From Marinobacter sp. BW6 (GTDB taxonomy: Bacteria; Pseudomonadota; Gammaproteobacteria; Pseudomonadales; Oleiphilaceae): a DNA stretch of 64,000 bases. The stretch covers positions 248,001-312,000 of the forward strand of contig NZ_VIRN01000037.1 in NCBI RefSeq assembly GCF_008107725.1, read 5' to 3'. Below are positions 17,733-25,921 of the stretch, in pieces. Numbering within the stretch: the stretch's first letter is position 1; each line of letters begins with the position of its first letter. Below the pieces are notes generated by a model. That model had not been told where the DNA came from. It saw only the letters and a program-made list of their open reading frames with translations, and did no database searches. A program made the position numbers and the translations under genes.

Positions 17733-18506
17733 TTACAAGGGCAGCGGCACCTCATCCTGGCGGAACCAACAGGCCAGACTGTAACGGGTTCGGTTTGCCG
17801 GCAACACCTCGTGAGGAACCTCTTCGCTCATGAACAAAGCCATGCGCCCTGCCTCGGGCAACACGGTCCCGCATACTTCATGGTCGTTGTCTCGATTAAA
17901 CACCTGAAGGGCTCCGCCGTCGGAGGACTGCCAATCTTCGTTCAGATACAACACCAGGCTCACCACTCGAGACGCCCTGCCCCGAAAGCTGTCCAGGTGC
18001 TGTTTGTAGAAATCACCGGAGTGGTAGGTCGCATAATGGGTTTCGAATCGCTTCAGGCCCAGAAACAGCCTCTGGTTCAGCCCCTCGCGAATCACTTCGA
18101 AGAATTCGAACAACGCAGCCTGAGGCGCCGTGACACCCTGCAACCAGGCGATCTTGTCGCGCCGCACCGAGCGGTCGCGCACCAGATCATTGCCGCGCCC
18201 GATGCCGGCTTTTTTCATGGCATCGGTACGATCCAGAATCTGCACTTCCTGCTTCAATGCCGCCAGCAGGTTATCGCCCAGCCTGGCCCGGACGTCCAGC
18301 GACATCCAGCCATGCTCGCTCAACCCCAAAGCCAGTTCATCCAGCCAGGCCTCGGACACAGGTTCGCATCGATCCTGCGCCTGGCCCATTGACTCCACAT
18401 CACTACCCGCTACAGCGTCCTGCGCCTTATGCAAAGGCATGACCAGGGGATCATGAACAGACGTCTTCAACGGATTATGAAGAAGCGCAATTACCGGCGT
18501 TTCCAT
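17733..18506 (-). CDS. 2OG-Fe(II) oxygenase family protein
   Basis: This 257-residue protein is of the prolyl-4-hydroxylase-like type. The iron site is visible as YKQHLDSF (H and D) and PHEVLPANRTRYSL (distal H, with Arg binding 2-oxoglutarate). The ATG at 18506 follows a GAGG at good spacing. The N-terminal 50 residues are variable. It stands alone between ffs and a divergent plus-strand operon. The hydroxylation substrate is unknown. Confidence 0.88.
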   Translation of the reverse strand: METPVIALLHNPLKTSVHDPLVMPLHKAQDAVAGSDVESMGQAQDRCEPVSEAWLDELALGLSEHGWMSLDVRARLGDNLLAALKQEVQILDRTDAMKKAGIGRGNDLVRDRSVRRDKIAWLQGVTAPQAALFEFFEVIREGLNQRLFLGLKRFETHYATYHSGDFYKQHLDSFRGRASRVVSLVLYLNEDWQSSDGGALQVFNRDNDHEVCGTVLPEAGRMALFMSEEVPHEVLPANRTRYSLACWFRQDEVPLPL

Positions 18507-18624
18507 GGGCGGACCTCGTACGCAATTTGAGCGTATTTTAGGCGTAATTCTCGCCCGAGCGGCAGTTTTAATTTACTCTCTGTGTAGGCAAATACACTTA
18601 ACCGGTTTCACTCAGTAGATAACC

Positions 18625-19548
18625 ATGTCAGAAAGCAGTAACAGGCCACCGCTCTCACTTTCGCCGGGCCAATGGTCCTTCACGCGCTGGAAAACGATCG
18701 GGCAACTGGAAGCCCTTGAGGTACACCACCCTTTGTTCCAGGCCACCCTGTTTCTCCAGGGCGCCCACCTGGCAAGCTTCAAGCCCCAGGACGAATCTGA
18801 CTGGCTTTGGATGAGCCCAACCGCTCGATACGAACCTGGCCGCGCCATCCGGGGCGGCATTCCGGTCTGCTGGCCCTGGTTCGGCGATCCCGCCCGCAAT
18901 GCACCGGAAGTGCGGAAACGGATCCAAACCGACAAAGCCCACGGATTTGCCCGCACTGCGCTCTGGAAACTGGAGGATGTCCGGGAAAACGCACACGAAG
19001 TGGAAATCAGCCTTTCCCTGGATGCCAATGAAGATTTCAGCGATATCTGGCTCGGCCATGCGCTCGCCCTGCTCACTTTCAGCTTTTCCATCCGGGGCTG
19101 CCAGCTAGCGCTGACCACCACAAACCTGGGCAACGATCCCCTCGCCTTCACCCAGGCACTACACACGTACTTGCCCACCAGCGACATAACCCGCACTCGA
19201 GTGCTGGGCCTCGGAAACAGCCAGTACATCGACACGCTGGATAATTGGGAATACCGCAACCAGGAAGGCCCCGTGTATTTCGCCGGGGAAACTGACCGGA
19301 TCTACGAAAGTGGCGAAACCCTCTCCATTGTAACACCCCAAACTGGCCGCAAGCTCTCCGCCGTGGGCAGCGACTCGACCGTCGTCTGGAACCCTGGTCC
19401 TGCGAAAGCGGCAAAGCTGTCGGATTTTCCGGATACGGCCTGGCAGTCCATGCTGTGCGTCGAAACCGCCAATGCCGCCAGCGATTATCGGGTGCTCAAT
19501 AACGGGCAAAGCCACACATTAGGCGTATTCATCGGAAGGAAATCATGA
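18625..19548 (+). CDS. D-hexose-6-phosphate mutarotase-like protein
   Basis: This 307-residue protein is of the YeaD-type galactose mutarotase-like family, which interconverts anomers of sugar phosphates. It has the expected beta-sandwich phrases: RGGIPVCWPWFG near the N-terminus, the His in KAHGFAR, the His in ALHTYL and the Glu in LCVETAN. It is the first gene of a translationally coupled plus-strand operon, with a 4-base overlap to the next gene. The Shine-Dalgarno signal is weak. Confidence 0.9.
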   Translation: MSESSNRPPLSLSPGQWSFTRWKTIGQLEALEVHHPLFQATLFLQGAHLASFKPQDESDWLWMSPTARYEPGRAIRGGIPVCWPWFGDPARNAPEVRKRIQTDKAHGFARTALWKLEDVRENAHEVEISLSLDANEDFSDIWLGHALALLTFSFSIRGCQLALTTTNLGNDPLAFTQALHTYLPTSDITRTRVLGLGNSQYIDTLDNWEYRNQEGPVYFAGETDRIYESGETLSIVTPQTGRKLSAVGSDSTVVWNPGPAKAAKLSDFPDTAWQSMLCVETANAASDYRVLNNGQSHTLGVFIGRKS

Positions 19549-20360
19549 GCCTGGCATCGTTTCTCAAAACCCGACTGGTTCCCGCGGAACTGAACGAACA
19601 CATCAACCGCATTCGCAAACCCATCGGGAGCCTGGGCTACGACCCCTGGGGCTACAACAACGAAGCCATGAAATACGGGCTTTCGCTCACCAAACAGATT
19701 TACGAGAAGTATTTCCGTGTACAGGCGCACGGCGTCGAGAACATCCCCGCGGATGGGCCAGTGCTGATTATCGCCAATCACAGCGGGCAGCTACCCATCG
19801 ACGGTCTGCTGATTGGCTATGCCCTCGCCTCGCGGGAAAAAGACGCCCGTATTCCAAGGGCGATGATTGAACGCTTTTTTCCGACCGTGCCCTGGCTGGG
19901 CAACTTGTTGAATGAAGTGGGCGCTGTGCTCGGAGACCCGGTGAACTGCGCCAAGATGCTCGCCAACGATGAAGCCGTCATCGTGTTCCCCGAGGGCGTG
20001 CGCGGCTCCGGAAAACTCTACCAGGACCGCTACCAGCTCAAACGTTTCGGTAACGGCTTCATGCATCTGGCCATGAAGTACAAGGCACCGATCGTGCCCG
20101 TCGGCGTGGTGGGCTGCGAGGAGACCATCCCGGCCATCGCCAACATCAAGCCCCTGGCAAAGGCCCTGGGCATCCCCTACGCGCCGGTGGCCATGCCCGT
20201 GGTGCTGCCGGCAAAGGTACACCTGAACTTCGGAGCGCCGATGTACTTTGACGATCTGGAAATCCCGGAAGAACAGGTCACCGAACGGGTGGAGAAGGTC
20301 AAGGCGGAGATCAGCCGGCTGATCGACAAGGGACTGAGCGAAAGGAAAAGGCTTTTCTGA
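19545..20360 (+). CDS. PlsC-like lysophospholipid acyltransferase
   Basis: This 271-residue protein is of the glycerolipid acyltransferase superfamily. The catalytic motif reads NHSGQLPIDG, so His and Asp are six residues apart instead of the usual four. That spacing is seen in the subgroup with NHSG motifs. The second motif, FPEGVRGSGK, is clear. It probably acylates a lipid at the inner membrane. A GGAAGGA precedes the ATG, and the start overlaps the mutarotase stop. Confidence 0.87.
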   Translation: MSLASFLKTRLVPAELNEHINRIRKPIGSLGYDPWGYNNEAMKYGLSLTKQIYEKYFRVQAHGVENIPADGPVLIIANHSGQLPIDGLLIGYALASREKDARIPRAMIERFFPTVPWLGNLLNEVGAVLGDPVNCAKMLANDEAVIVFPEGVRGSGKLYQDRYQLKRFGNGFMHLAMKYKAPIVPVGVVGCEETIPAIANIKPLAKALGIPYAPVAMPVVLPAKVHLNFGAPMYFDDLEIPEEQVTERVEKVKAEISRLIDKGLSERKRLF

Positions 20361-21307
20361 TGACCGAACAACGCAGACCACACATCCTGATTACCGGCGC
20401 CGCCGGCGCCCTCGCCCAACAGGTCATCGAACAGCTTCGGGATACCTGCGACCTGGTCGCTGTGGATTTCCGGGAACAGGTCTACCTTGGGGACGACATT
20501 CCCAGCTACTGCATCGATTTCAACAAGCGGGTATTTGAGGATCTGTTCCGGCGTTACCAGTTTGATGGCGTGATTCATATGGGCCGGATCATGTCCAGCC
20601 AGCTCACCCGTATGCGGCGCTATAACGCCAATGTACTGGGCACCCAGAAACTACTGGACCTGAGCCACAAATATGGCATCAAGCGGGTGGTGGTGCTCTC
20701 GACGTTTCACGTCTACGGAGCCGTGGCCTACAACCCCGCACTCATTGATGAAGCAGCCCCGCTCAAGAGCGCCGGACTCAGCGCCGATCTGATTGACTCC
20801 GTGGAACTGGAGAACCTCGCTAACATCTACCTTTGGCGCTACCCGGAACTGAATATCACCATTTTGCGACCCTGCAATATCGTGGGCCCGGGCGTGCGCA
20901 ACACCATCAGTACCCTGCTGGCCAGCGAACGCGCTCCGGTGTTGGCGGGCTTCTCTCCGATGATGCAGTTTATCCATATCGATGACATGGCCGATGCCAT
21001 TGTCCTGGCGTATAAAAAACCGACACGTGGCGTATACAACGTGGCGCCGCAGGACTGGGTGGCCTATCAGCACGCGCTCAAGCTTTGTGGCTGCAAACGA
21101 ATTCAGGTGCCCTCTATTCCACCAATGGTTCCGAAGATGATACTCGGCACATTGAAGTTGAAGAGTTTTCCGTCTTACCTGATGGCATTCTTCAAATACC
21201 CGGTGGTGATTGACGGGCGGGCGTTTGTTAATGAATTCGGGTTTGAGCCGAAGCGGCCGCTGAAGGAGATATTTCGGTTTTATCGGGAGAATAAGAGGCC
21301 GGTTTGA
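20360..21307 (+). CDS. SDR-family NAD-dependent epimerase/dehydratase-like
   Basis: This 315-residue extended short-chain dehydrogenase has a Rossmann glycine motif ITGAAGALAQQ at 12-22 and the acidic VAVDF after beta-2. I do not see the usual active-site YxxxK. In its place the region reads STFHVYGAVAYN, so catalysis may be atypical or the protein may act in binding or redox sensing. The start overlaps the acyltransferase stop by one base. The trio suggests a lipid- or sugar-linked role. Confidence 0.82.
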   Translation: MTEQRRPHILITGAAGALAQQVIEQLRDTCDLVAVDFREQVYLGDDIPSYCIDFNKRVFEDLFRRYQFDGVIHMGRIMSSQLTRMRRYNANVLGTQKLLDLSHKYGIKRVVVLSTFHVYGAVAYNPALIDEAAPLKSAGLSADLIDSVELENLANIYLWRYPELNITILRPCNIVGPGVRNTISTLLASERAPVLAGFSPMMQFIHIDDMADAIVLAYKKPTRGVYNVAPQDWVAYQHALKLCGCKRIQVPSIPPMVPKMILGTLKLKSFPSYLMAFFKYPVVIDGRAFVNEFGFEPKRPLKEIFRFYRENKRPV

Positions 21308-21310
21308 TTC

Positions 21311-21408
21311 AAGCTGTTAAGTTTTCAATACAGCACCCTTAAAAAGCGTCCATATTTTTTACACAGGTGAAATCAGCCGCATATTTTATATCAGAACTTC
21401 AACAGCTT
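21311..21408. promoter_or_regulatory. inverted AAGCTGTT sites, possible PrsR upstream activating sequence
   Basis: AAGCTGTTAAG at 21311-21321 and its inverted counterpart ending in AACAGCTT at 21401-21408 flank about 80 AT-rich bases. They lie just upstream of a sigma-54 promoter. Enhancer-binding regulators such as PrsR bind at this kind of distance. Assigning them to PrsR is inference. Confidence 0.35.
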
Positions 21409-21416
21409 AACAATCA

Positions 21417-21432
21417 TGGAACGAGCTGTGCT
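21417..21432 (+). promoter_or_regulatory. sigma-54 (-24/-12) promoter of the PEP-CTERM gene
   Basis: The sequence TGGAACGAGCTGTGCT matches the consensus TGGCACGNNNNTTGCW at all but two defined positions, with GG and GC separated by exactly 10 bases. Transcription would start near 21443, 40 bases before the ATG. The nearby prsR gene encodes a sigma-54 activator. Confidence 0.72.
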
Positions 21433-21482
21433 TAAACCCTTCCGTACGACTATTTGTTAAACCAAAAAGGAAGGTATGGATC

Positions 21483-22130
21483 ATGTCCAATTTTAGAAGT
21501 ATCGGGACTGCTGTTGGTCTGACAGCTCTGCTTGCTGCTCCAATGATGGCATCAGGCAACCTGCTTACAAACGGAGGCTTTGAAACCTCCCCGGCACTCA
21601 CGCAGGCGTCGGGCGGATGGGGGTTTTTCACCCCTGACCAAGTCGCAGGCTGGGACAGCGAAACCAATAATATCGAGATCTGGAAGTCGGGCTTCAATGG
21701 CGTCAATGCCAACGAGGGCGGGCAGTTTGCAGAGCTTAATGCGCACCCCGAAACAGGCAATGCGTTCACTCTGTTTCAGGATATCGTTACCAACATCGGC
21801 CAAAGCTATGAGCTGACTTTTGCTTATAGAGCCAGGTCAGGTTCTGGCGCAGAATCTTTTAACGTTACTGCAGGGGACATCAATGAGGGCGGCCTGAATC
21901 AGGATATCGCCAACACAAGCGCAAGTGACTGGACCATTTTCTCCAGCATGTTCACAGCTTCAGGAGAATTGACCAGGCTTATGTTCACCTCTGTCAATCC
22001 GGAAACCCAAACCCTGGGTAACTTCCTTGACAGCGTCTCTGTTATTGCAAAGGTTCCAGAGCCAGGTTCTCTTGCCCTTCTCGGTCTCGGGCTGGCTGGA
22101 CTCGGTCTCTCACGCAGACGCAAGAGCTAA
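21483..22130 (+). CDS. PEP-CTERM sorting-domain protein
   Basis: This 215-residue secreted protein has a signal peptide (about 1-24), a beta-rich middle starting NLLTNGGFET, as in DUF642-like carbohydrate-associated domains, and a classic PEP-CTERM tail. The tail has the VPEPGS motif at 191-196, a hydrophobic helix and a terminal RRRKS. The exosortase encoded at 30745-32292 is expected to cut near the PEP motif. It has its own sigma-54 promoter and terminator, so it is a monocistronic regulated substrate of the system. Its exact function is unknown; surface or matrix association is likely. Confidence 0.92.
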   Translation: MSNFRSIGTAVGLTALLAAPMMASGNLLTNGGFETSPALTQASGGWGFFTPDQVAGWDSETNNIEIWKSGFNGVNANEGGQFAELNAHPETGNAFTLFQDIVTNIGQSYELTFAYRARSGSGAESFNVTAGDINEGGLNQDIANTSASDWTIFSSMFTASGELTRLMFTSVNPETQTLGNFLDSVSVIAKVPEPGSLALLGLGLAGLGLSRRRKS

Positions 22131-22151
22131 TTAATGTCATAAAGAACAAAT

Positions 22152-22181
22152 AGCCAGCGCCTGAAGAACGCTGGCTTTTTT
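22152..22181 (+). terminator. intrinsic terminator after the PEP-CTERM gene
   Basis: A perfect 8-bp stem AGCCAGCG / CGCTGGCT (22152-22159 and 22169-22176) is followed by a run of T's. Confidence 0.85.
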
Positions 22182-22255
22182 GTAAATGAGTTACCCTCAT
22201 TTCAAAACAAAGCTATTCTTGCCAAAGAGTTTTTTATTTTTTGGGGCAATGAAGC

Positions 22256-24394
22256 ATGTTCAGCAACATGGACGTACTCAGCTACTCGCTGGCAGCTATT
22301 ACGTTCGGGCTACTAGGTACATTGGTCGCCTCGCGCTACCTGCGACGGGGTGTCGACCGGGCACTGGCACTTGCCGCAGCCGTGAGCATGATTTGGGCTG
22401 CAACAATCGTCAGCCAAAGCCTCTGGGGACTGCCTGGCTTCAACATTCGTTATCTTGTCGAACTGCTGCGGGACGCCTCCTGGATCTACCTGCTGTTTGC
22501 TCTACTTAAAGACGGACTTAAAGAAAACAGGCTTACAAGCAAAGTAAAACGAATCCTTGGGGCCACTACGGTGATCCTTCTGACGCTGTTGGTTGGCATC
22601 GCGCTAATCGAAAATTTCAGTAGCGTCGGTATATCCACTGGAAAAGCCAAACTGCTGGGCCAAATCGGCCTCTCCCTTCTTGGCCTCTCAATGGTTGAGC
22701 AGATCTGGCGCAACTCCCCAAGCTTCGGCCGGTCAAGTATCAAATACATCTGCATTGGCATTGCCACCATCTTCGCTTTCGATTTCTTCATGTATGCCGA
22801 TGCTCTTCTCTTCGGCCAGGTGTCAGACTCGTTCTGGAATGCCAGGGGATTTGTAAATGCCCTGCTTACCCCGCTGTTCGCCATTAACGTTATCAATACT
22901 CGCAAGCAGCCGGTAGATTTCCAGCTATCACGTTCTGCATTTTTTCACGCAGGGACTCTGGTGTTTGCCGGCGGTTATCTGCTTTTTCTGGCCCTCGGCG
23001 GATATTATGTGCGGGTGCTTGGAGGTGAATGGGGGGATGCCCTTCAGGTCCTTTTCTTCACCATTTCACTGGTATTCCTGACAACACTCCTGCTTTCCCG
23101 GCGTATCCGCTCAAAACTGATGGTCTTGATCAGCCAGAATTTCTTCGATTACAAGTACGATTACCGGGAAGAATGGCTAAAAATGACCCGGGAACTGGCA
23201 GATCTCAGCGACGACCCTCCTCTCCCCGAGCGAGTGATCAGAATGTTGGCGGCACTTGTTGAAAGCAACGCCGGCGCCATCTGGCTTATAGGGGAGCAGG
23301 ATGCATACGTACTCAAGGCCGCCATCAACCTTTCGACCCCCAAACACACCATAGTGGATGGCGACTCGGAGTTGGTCCGGTTCTTCCGGGACCGTGAGTG
23401 GATTGTCGACTTAAACGAGTACCAATCAGACCCTGTCAGCTACAACCTTCTCGAAATTCCCGACGCCATTACCAAAACACCTGATGGCTGGCTGATCATT
23501 CCTTTGTACCTCGGCAATGAACTCTATGGCTTGGCGCTTGTAGGTAACCCCTATGCTCGCGTCGAACTGAATTGGGAGAACTTTGATCTCATAAAGGTTG
23601 TGGCCAGGCAAACATGCAACCTGCTGGCTCAGGCTGATGCCCAGAATCGCCTATCCAGGGCAATGCAGTTTGAAGCCGTCAGCAAGGCTTCCGCTTTTAT
23701 GGTGCACGACCTCAAAACCGTTATTGCCCAGCTTTCACTGCTTGTAAAAAATGCGCCGAAACACCGAAACAACCCAGCCTTTATTGACGACATGATCAAT
23801 ACCACAGAGCATGCTGTTCGCAAAATGTCCAACCTCGTTGAACACATTCGGAAACCCTCTCTTGATGATGACAGCAAGCTCGCGCCGTTAAACCTGACAG
23901 AGCTGGTTATTGAAATCATTGCAGGCCACCAGCACAGGGCACCTTTTCCGCATTTGGAGGGCACGCCTCCCAATGCCAGAATCAAAGCCGATCCCGATCA
24001 GCTGCAGAGCGTTCTGGGTCATTTAATCCAGAACGCCCAGGATGCGACTGCGCCCGATGGTGAGGTGGTTCTGTCTTTAAAGCTCGCAAAAGGCAATGTA
24101 GTTCTGTTCATTCAGGATACCGGTTGCGGAATGACCGAGGAATTTATCAACGGCCAACTCTTTAAGCCTTTTGAGAGCACAAAGGGCCTCACCGGTATGG
24201 GCATCGGCGCCTACCAGGCTCGTGAATACATCCAGAAACTTGGCGGCAACATTGATGTCACAAGTGAACCAGGAATAGGTTCATGCTTTTCAGTGCGCGT
24301 TCCACTGGCTGACTCCGATGCGGTAAAAACGCCTGAAACGGACAACCAAGTGAACGCCAACACCATTGAAGACACCAGAGAGAGCGCCAATTAA
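22256..24394 (+). CDS. prsK: PEP-CTERM system histidine kinase PrsK
   Basis: This 712-residue sensor kinase has about eight membrane helices in residues 1-285, a GAF-like domain at about 325-460, the phosphoacceptor His in VHDLKT (His484), and an ATPase domain with N-box NAQDA, DTGCGM, and a G2 box GMGIGAYQAR. This architecture and the adjacent prsR and prsT match the PrsK family of exosortase loci. It probably signals envelope or exopolysaccharide state to PrsR. The C-terminus has a polar tail of about 25 residues. Confidence 0.93.
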   Translation: MFSNMDVLSYSLAAITFGLLGTLVASRYLRRGVDRALALAAAVSMIWAATIVSQSLWGLPGFNIRYLVELLRDASWIYLLFALLKDGLKENRLTSKVKRILGATTVILLTLLVGIALIENFSSVGISTGKAKLLGQIGLSLLGLSMVEQIWRNSPSFGRSSIKYICIGIATIFAFDFFMYADALLFGQVSDSFWNARGFVNALLTPLFAINVINTRKQPVDFQLSRSAFFHAGTLVFAGGYLLFLALGGYYVRVLGGEWGDALQVLFFTISLVFLTTLLLSRRIRSKLMVLISQNFFDYKYDYREEWLKMTRELADLSDDPPLPERVIRMLAALVESNAGAIWLIGEQDAYVLKAAINLSTPKHTIVDGDSELVRFFRDREWIVDLNEYQSDPVSYNLLEIPDAITKTPDGWLIIPLYLGNELYGLALVGNPYARVELNWENFDLIKVVARQTCNLLAQADAQNRLSRAMQFEAVSKASAFMVHDLKTVIAQLSLLVKNAPKHRNNPAFIDDMINTTEHAVRKMSNLVEHIRKPSLDDDSKLAPLNLTELVIEIIAGHQHRAPFPHLEGTPPNARIKADPDQLQSVLGHLIQNAQDATAPDGEVVLSLKLAKGNVVLFIQDTGCGMTEEFINGQLFKPFESTKGLTGMGIGAYQAREYIQKLGGNIDVTSEPGIGSCFSVRVPLADSDAVKTPETDNQVNANTIEDTRESAN

Positions 24395-24496
24395 CTGACA
24401 TTTTCTTGCATCAGGAAAGACCAGCATTGCAAAGTGTCAATGTTCAGTTAAGAATCAGGGTTAAGGACACATACTAAAAAAGGATTTACTGCTGTT

Positions 24497-25870
24497 GTGA
24501 CCAGACGACTGTTAATCGTAGAAGATGATCCGGGCCTTCAAAGCCAGATGCGCTGGTGTTTCAGTGAAGACCTGGAAGTAACCGTAGCATCCGATCGGGA
24601 TTCCGCGTTGGCGGCGCTCAGGCGTGAGGAGCCCGAAGTTGTCACTCTCGACCTCGGCCTTCCGCCAGATCCGGGTGGTGCATCGGAAGGCTTCAATCTG
24701 CTTGAAGAAATCCTTCGCCTCGCCCCAATGACCAAAGTTATCGTAGTGACCGGGCGAGAAGACAAAGACAATGCCGTTAAGGCCGTAGGCATGGGCGCTT
24801 CCGATTTCTATCAAAAGCCCCTGGATGCAGACATTCTTACCTTTGTGGTTAACCGGGCCTTTCGGCTAGCGGAATTAGAACACGAAAACCTTGAACTTTC
24901 CCGGGCTGGCAACGGCACCAATATCAAGGGCATTGTTGCTGCAAGCCCTCAAATGTTGGCGGTTTGCCGAACACTGGAAAAAGTTGCACCTACTGACGTG
25001 ACCACGCTGATTACCGGCGAGACCGGTACCGGTAAGGAACTGCTTGCACGAGCCCTTCACGACCTGAGTCCCCGCTCAAGCAAACCTTTTGCCGCCATTA
25101 ATTGCGCAGCTATTCCCGAGAACTTACTGGAGAGCGAGCTGTTTGGCTTCGAAAAGGGGTCATTCACCGGAGCAACCCAATCCAAAAAAGGGAAGATAGA
25201 AAGCGCTAACGGTGGAACCCTATTTCTGGATGAAATCGGCGACATGCCCATGGCGCTCCAGGCCAAACTGCTGCGCTTCCTGCAAGAACGCGTGATCGAC
25301 CGGGTGGGCTCGGTAAATGCCATATCCGTTGATGTTCGGGTGGTCTGCGCGACCCACCGGGATGTCAGGCAATTGATCGACAGCGGTGATTTCAGGGAAG
25401 ATCTGTACTACCGGATCAGCGAAATCACCCTTGATGTGCCCGCGGTTCGGGAGCGTGAGGGTGACGCGCTGGTGATAGCGCAATCCCTGCTTAAATCACT
25501 GGGCAAACATATGGACCGCCCTAACCTCTCGTTCAGCGAGGAGGCAATCAACGCCATCAGCAACTACCCGTGGCCGGGCAACGTTCGAGAGATGATTAAC
25601 AAAGTAAAACGAGCCATCATTATGGCAGATAGCAAGCGCGTTACAGCTGAAGACCTGGAGCTAGACGGGGGGCAACAACGCCAGGACCAGCAACTTAACC
25701 TGCGGCAAGTGCGTGAGAATGCCGAGCGAGCGGCAATCTTACAGGCTCTTCAGTCCTGCAGTTTCAATATGGCGCAAGCATCGAGGGTTTTGGGCATCAC
25801 TCGTCCAACACTTTACAACCTGACCGATAAATACCGGATACAAACGTCATCCGAATCATCAAGTGCCTGA
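24497..25870 (+). CDS. prsR: PEP-CTERM system response regulator PrsR (sigma-54 activator)
   Basis: This 457-residue protein starts with GTG. The receiver domain has Asp52 in TLDLGLPP. The AAA+ domain has Walker A GETGTGKE (174-181) and the sigma-54 contact loop GSFTGA (221-226), where Ser replaces the usual Ala of GAFTGA. A Fis-type helix-turn-helix lies at the C-terminus (MAQASRVLGITRPTLYN). It is expected to activate sigma-54 promoters of PEP-CTERM and polysaccharide genes, and one such promoter is visible at 21417-21432. It is cognate to PrsK, encoded immediately upstream. Confidence 0.95.
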   Translation: MTRRLLIVEDDPGLQSQMRWCFSEDLEVTVASDRDSALAALRREEPEVVTLDLGLPPDPGGASEGFNLLEEILRLAPMTKVIVVTGREDKDNAVKAVGMGASDFYQKPLDADILTFVVNRAFRLAELEHENLELSRAGNGTNIKGIVAASPQMLAVCRTLEKVAPTDVTTLITGETGTGKELLARALHDLSPRSSKPFAAINCAAIPENLLESELFGFEKGSFTGATQSKKGKIESANGGTLFLDEIGDMPMALQAKLLRFLQERVIDRVGSVNAISVDVRVVCATHRDVRQLIDSGDFREDLYYRISEITLDVPAVREREGDALVIAQSLLKSLGKHMDRPNLSFSEEAINAISNYPWPGNVREMINKVKRAIIMADSKRVTAEDLELDGGQQRQDQQLNLRQVRENAERAAILQALQSCSFNMAQASRVLGITRPTLYNLTDKYRIQTSSESSSA

Positions 25871-25921
25871 GTAGCAAGCAAGGAATCCAAAATAAGACTC
25901 TAAAGGGATAGGAACAGGGCC

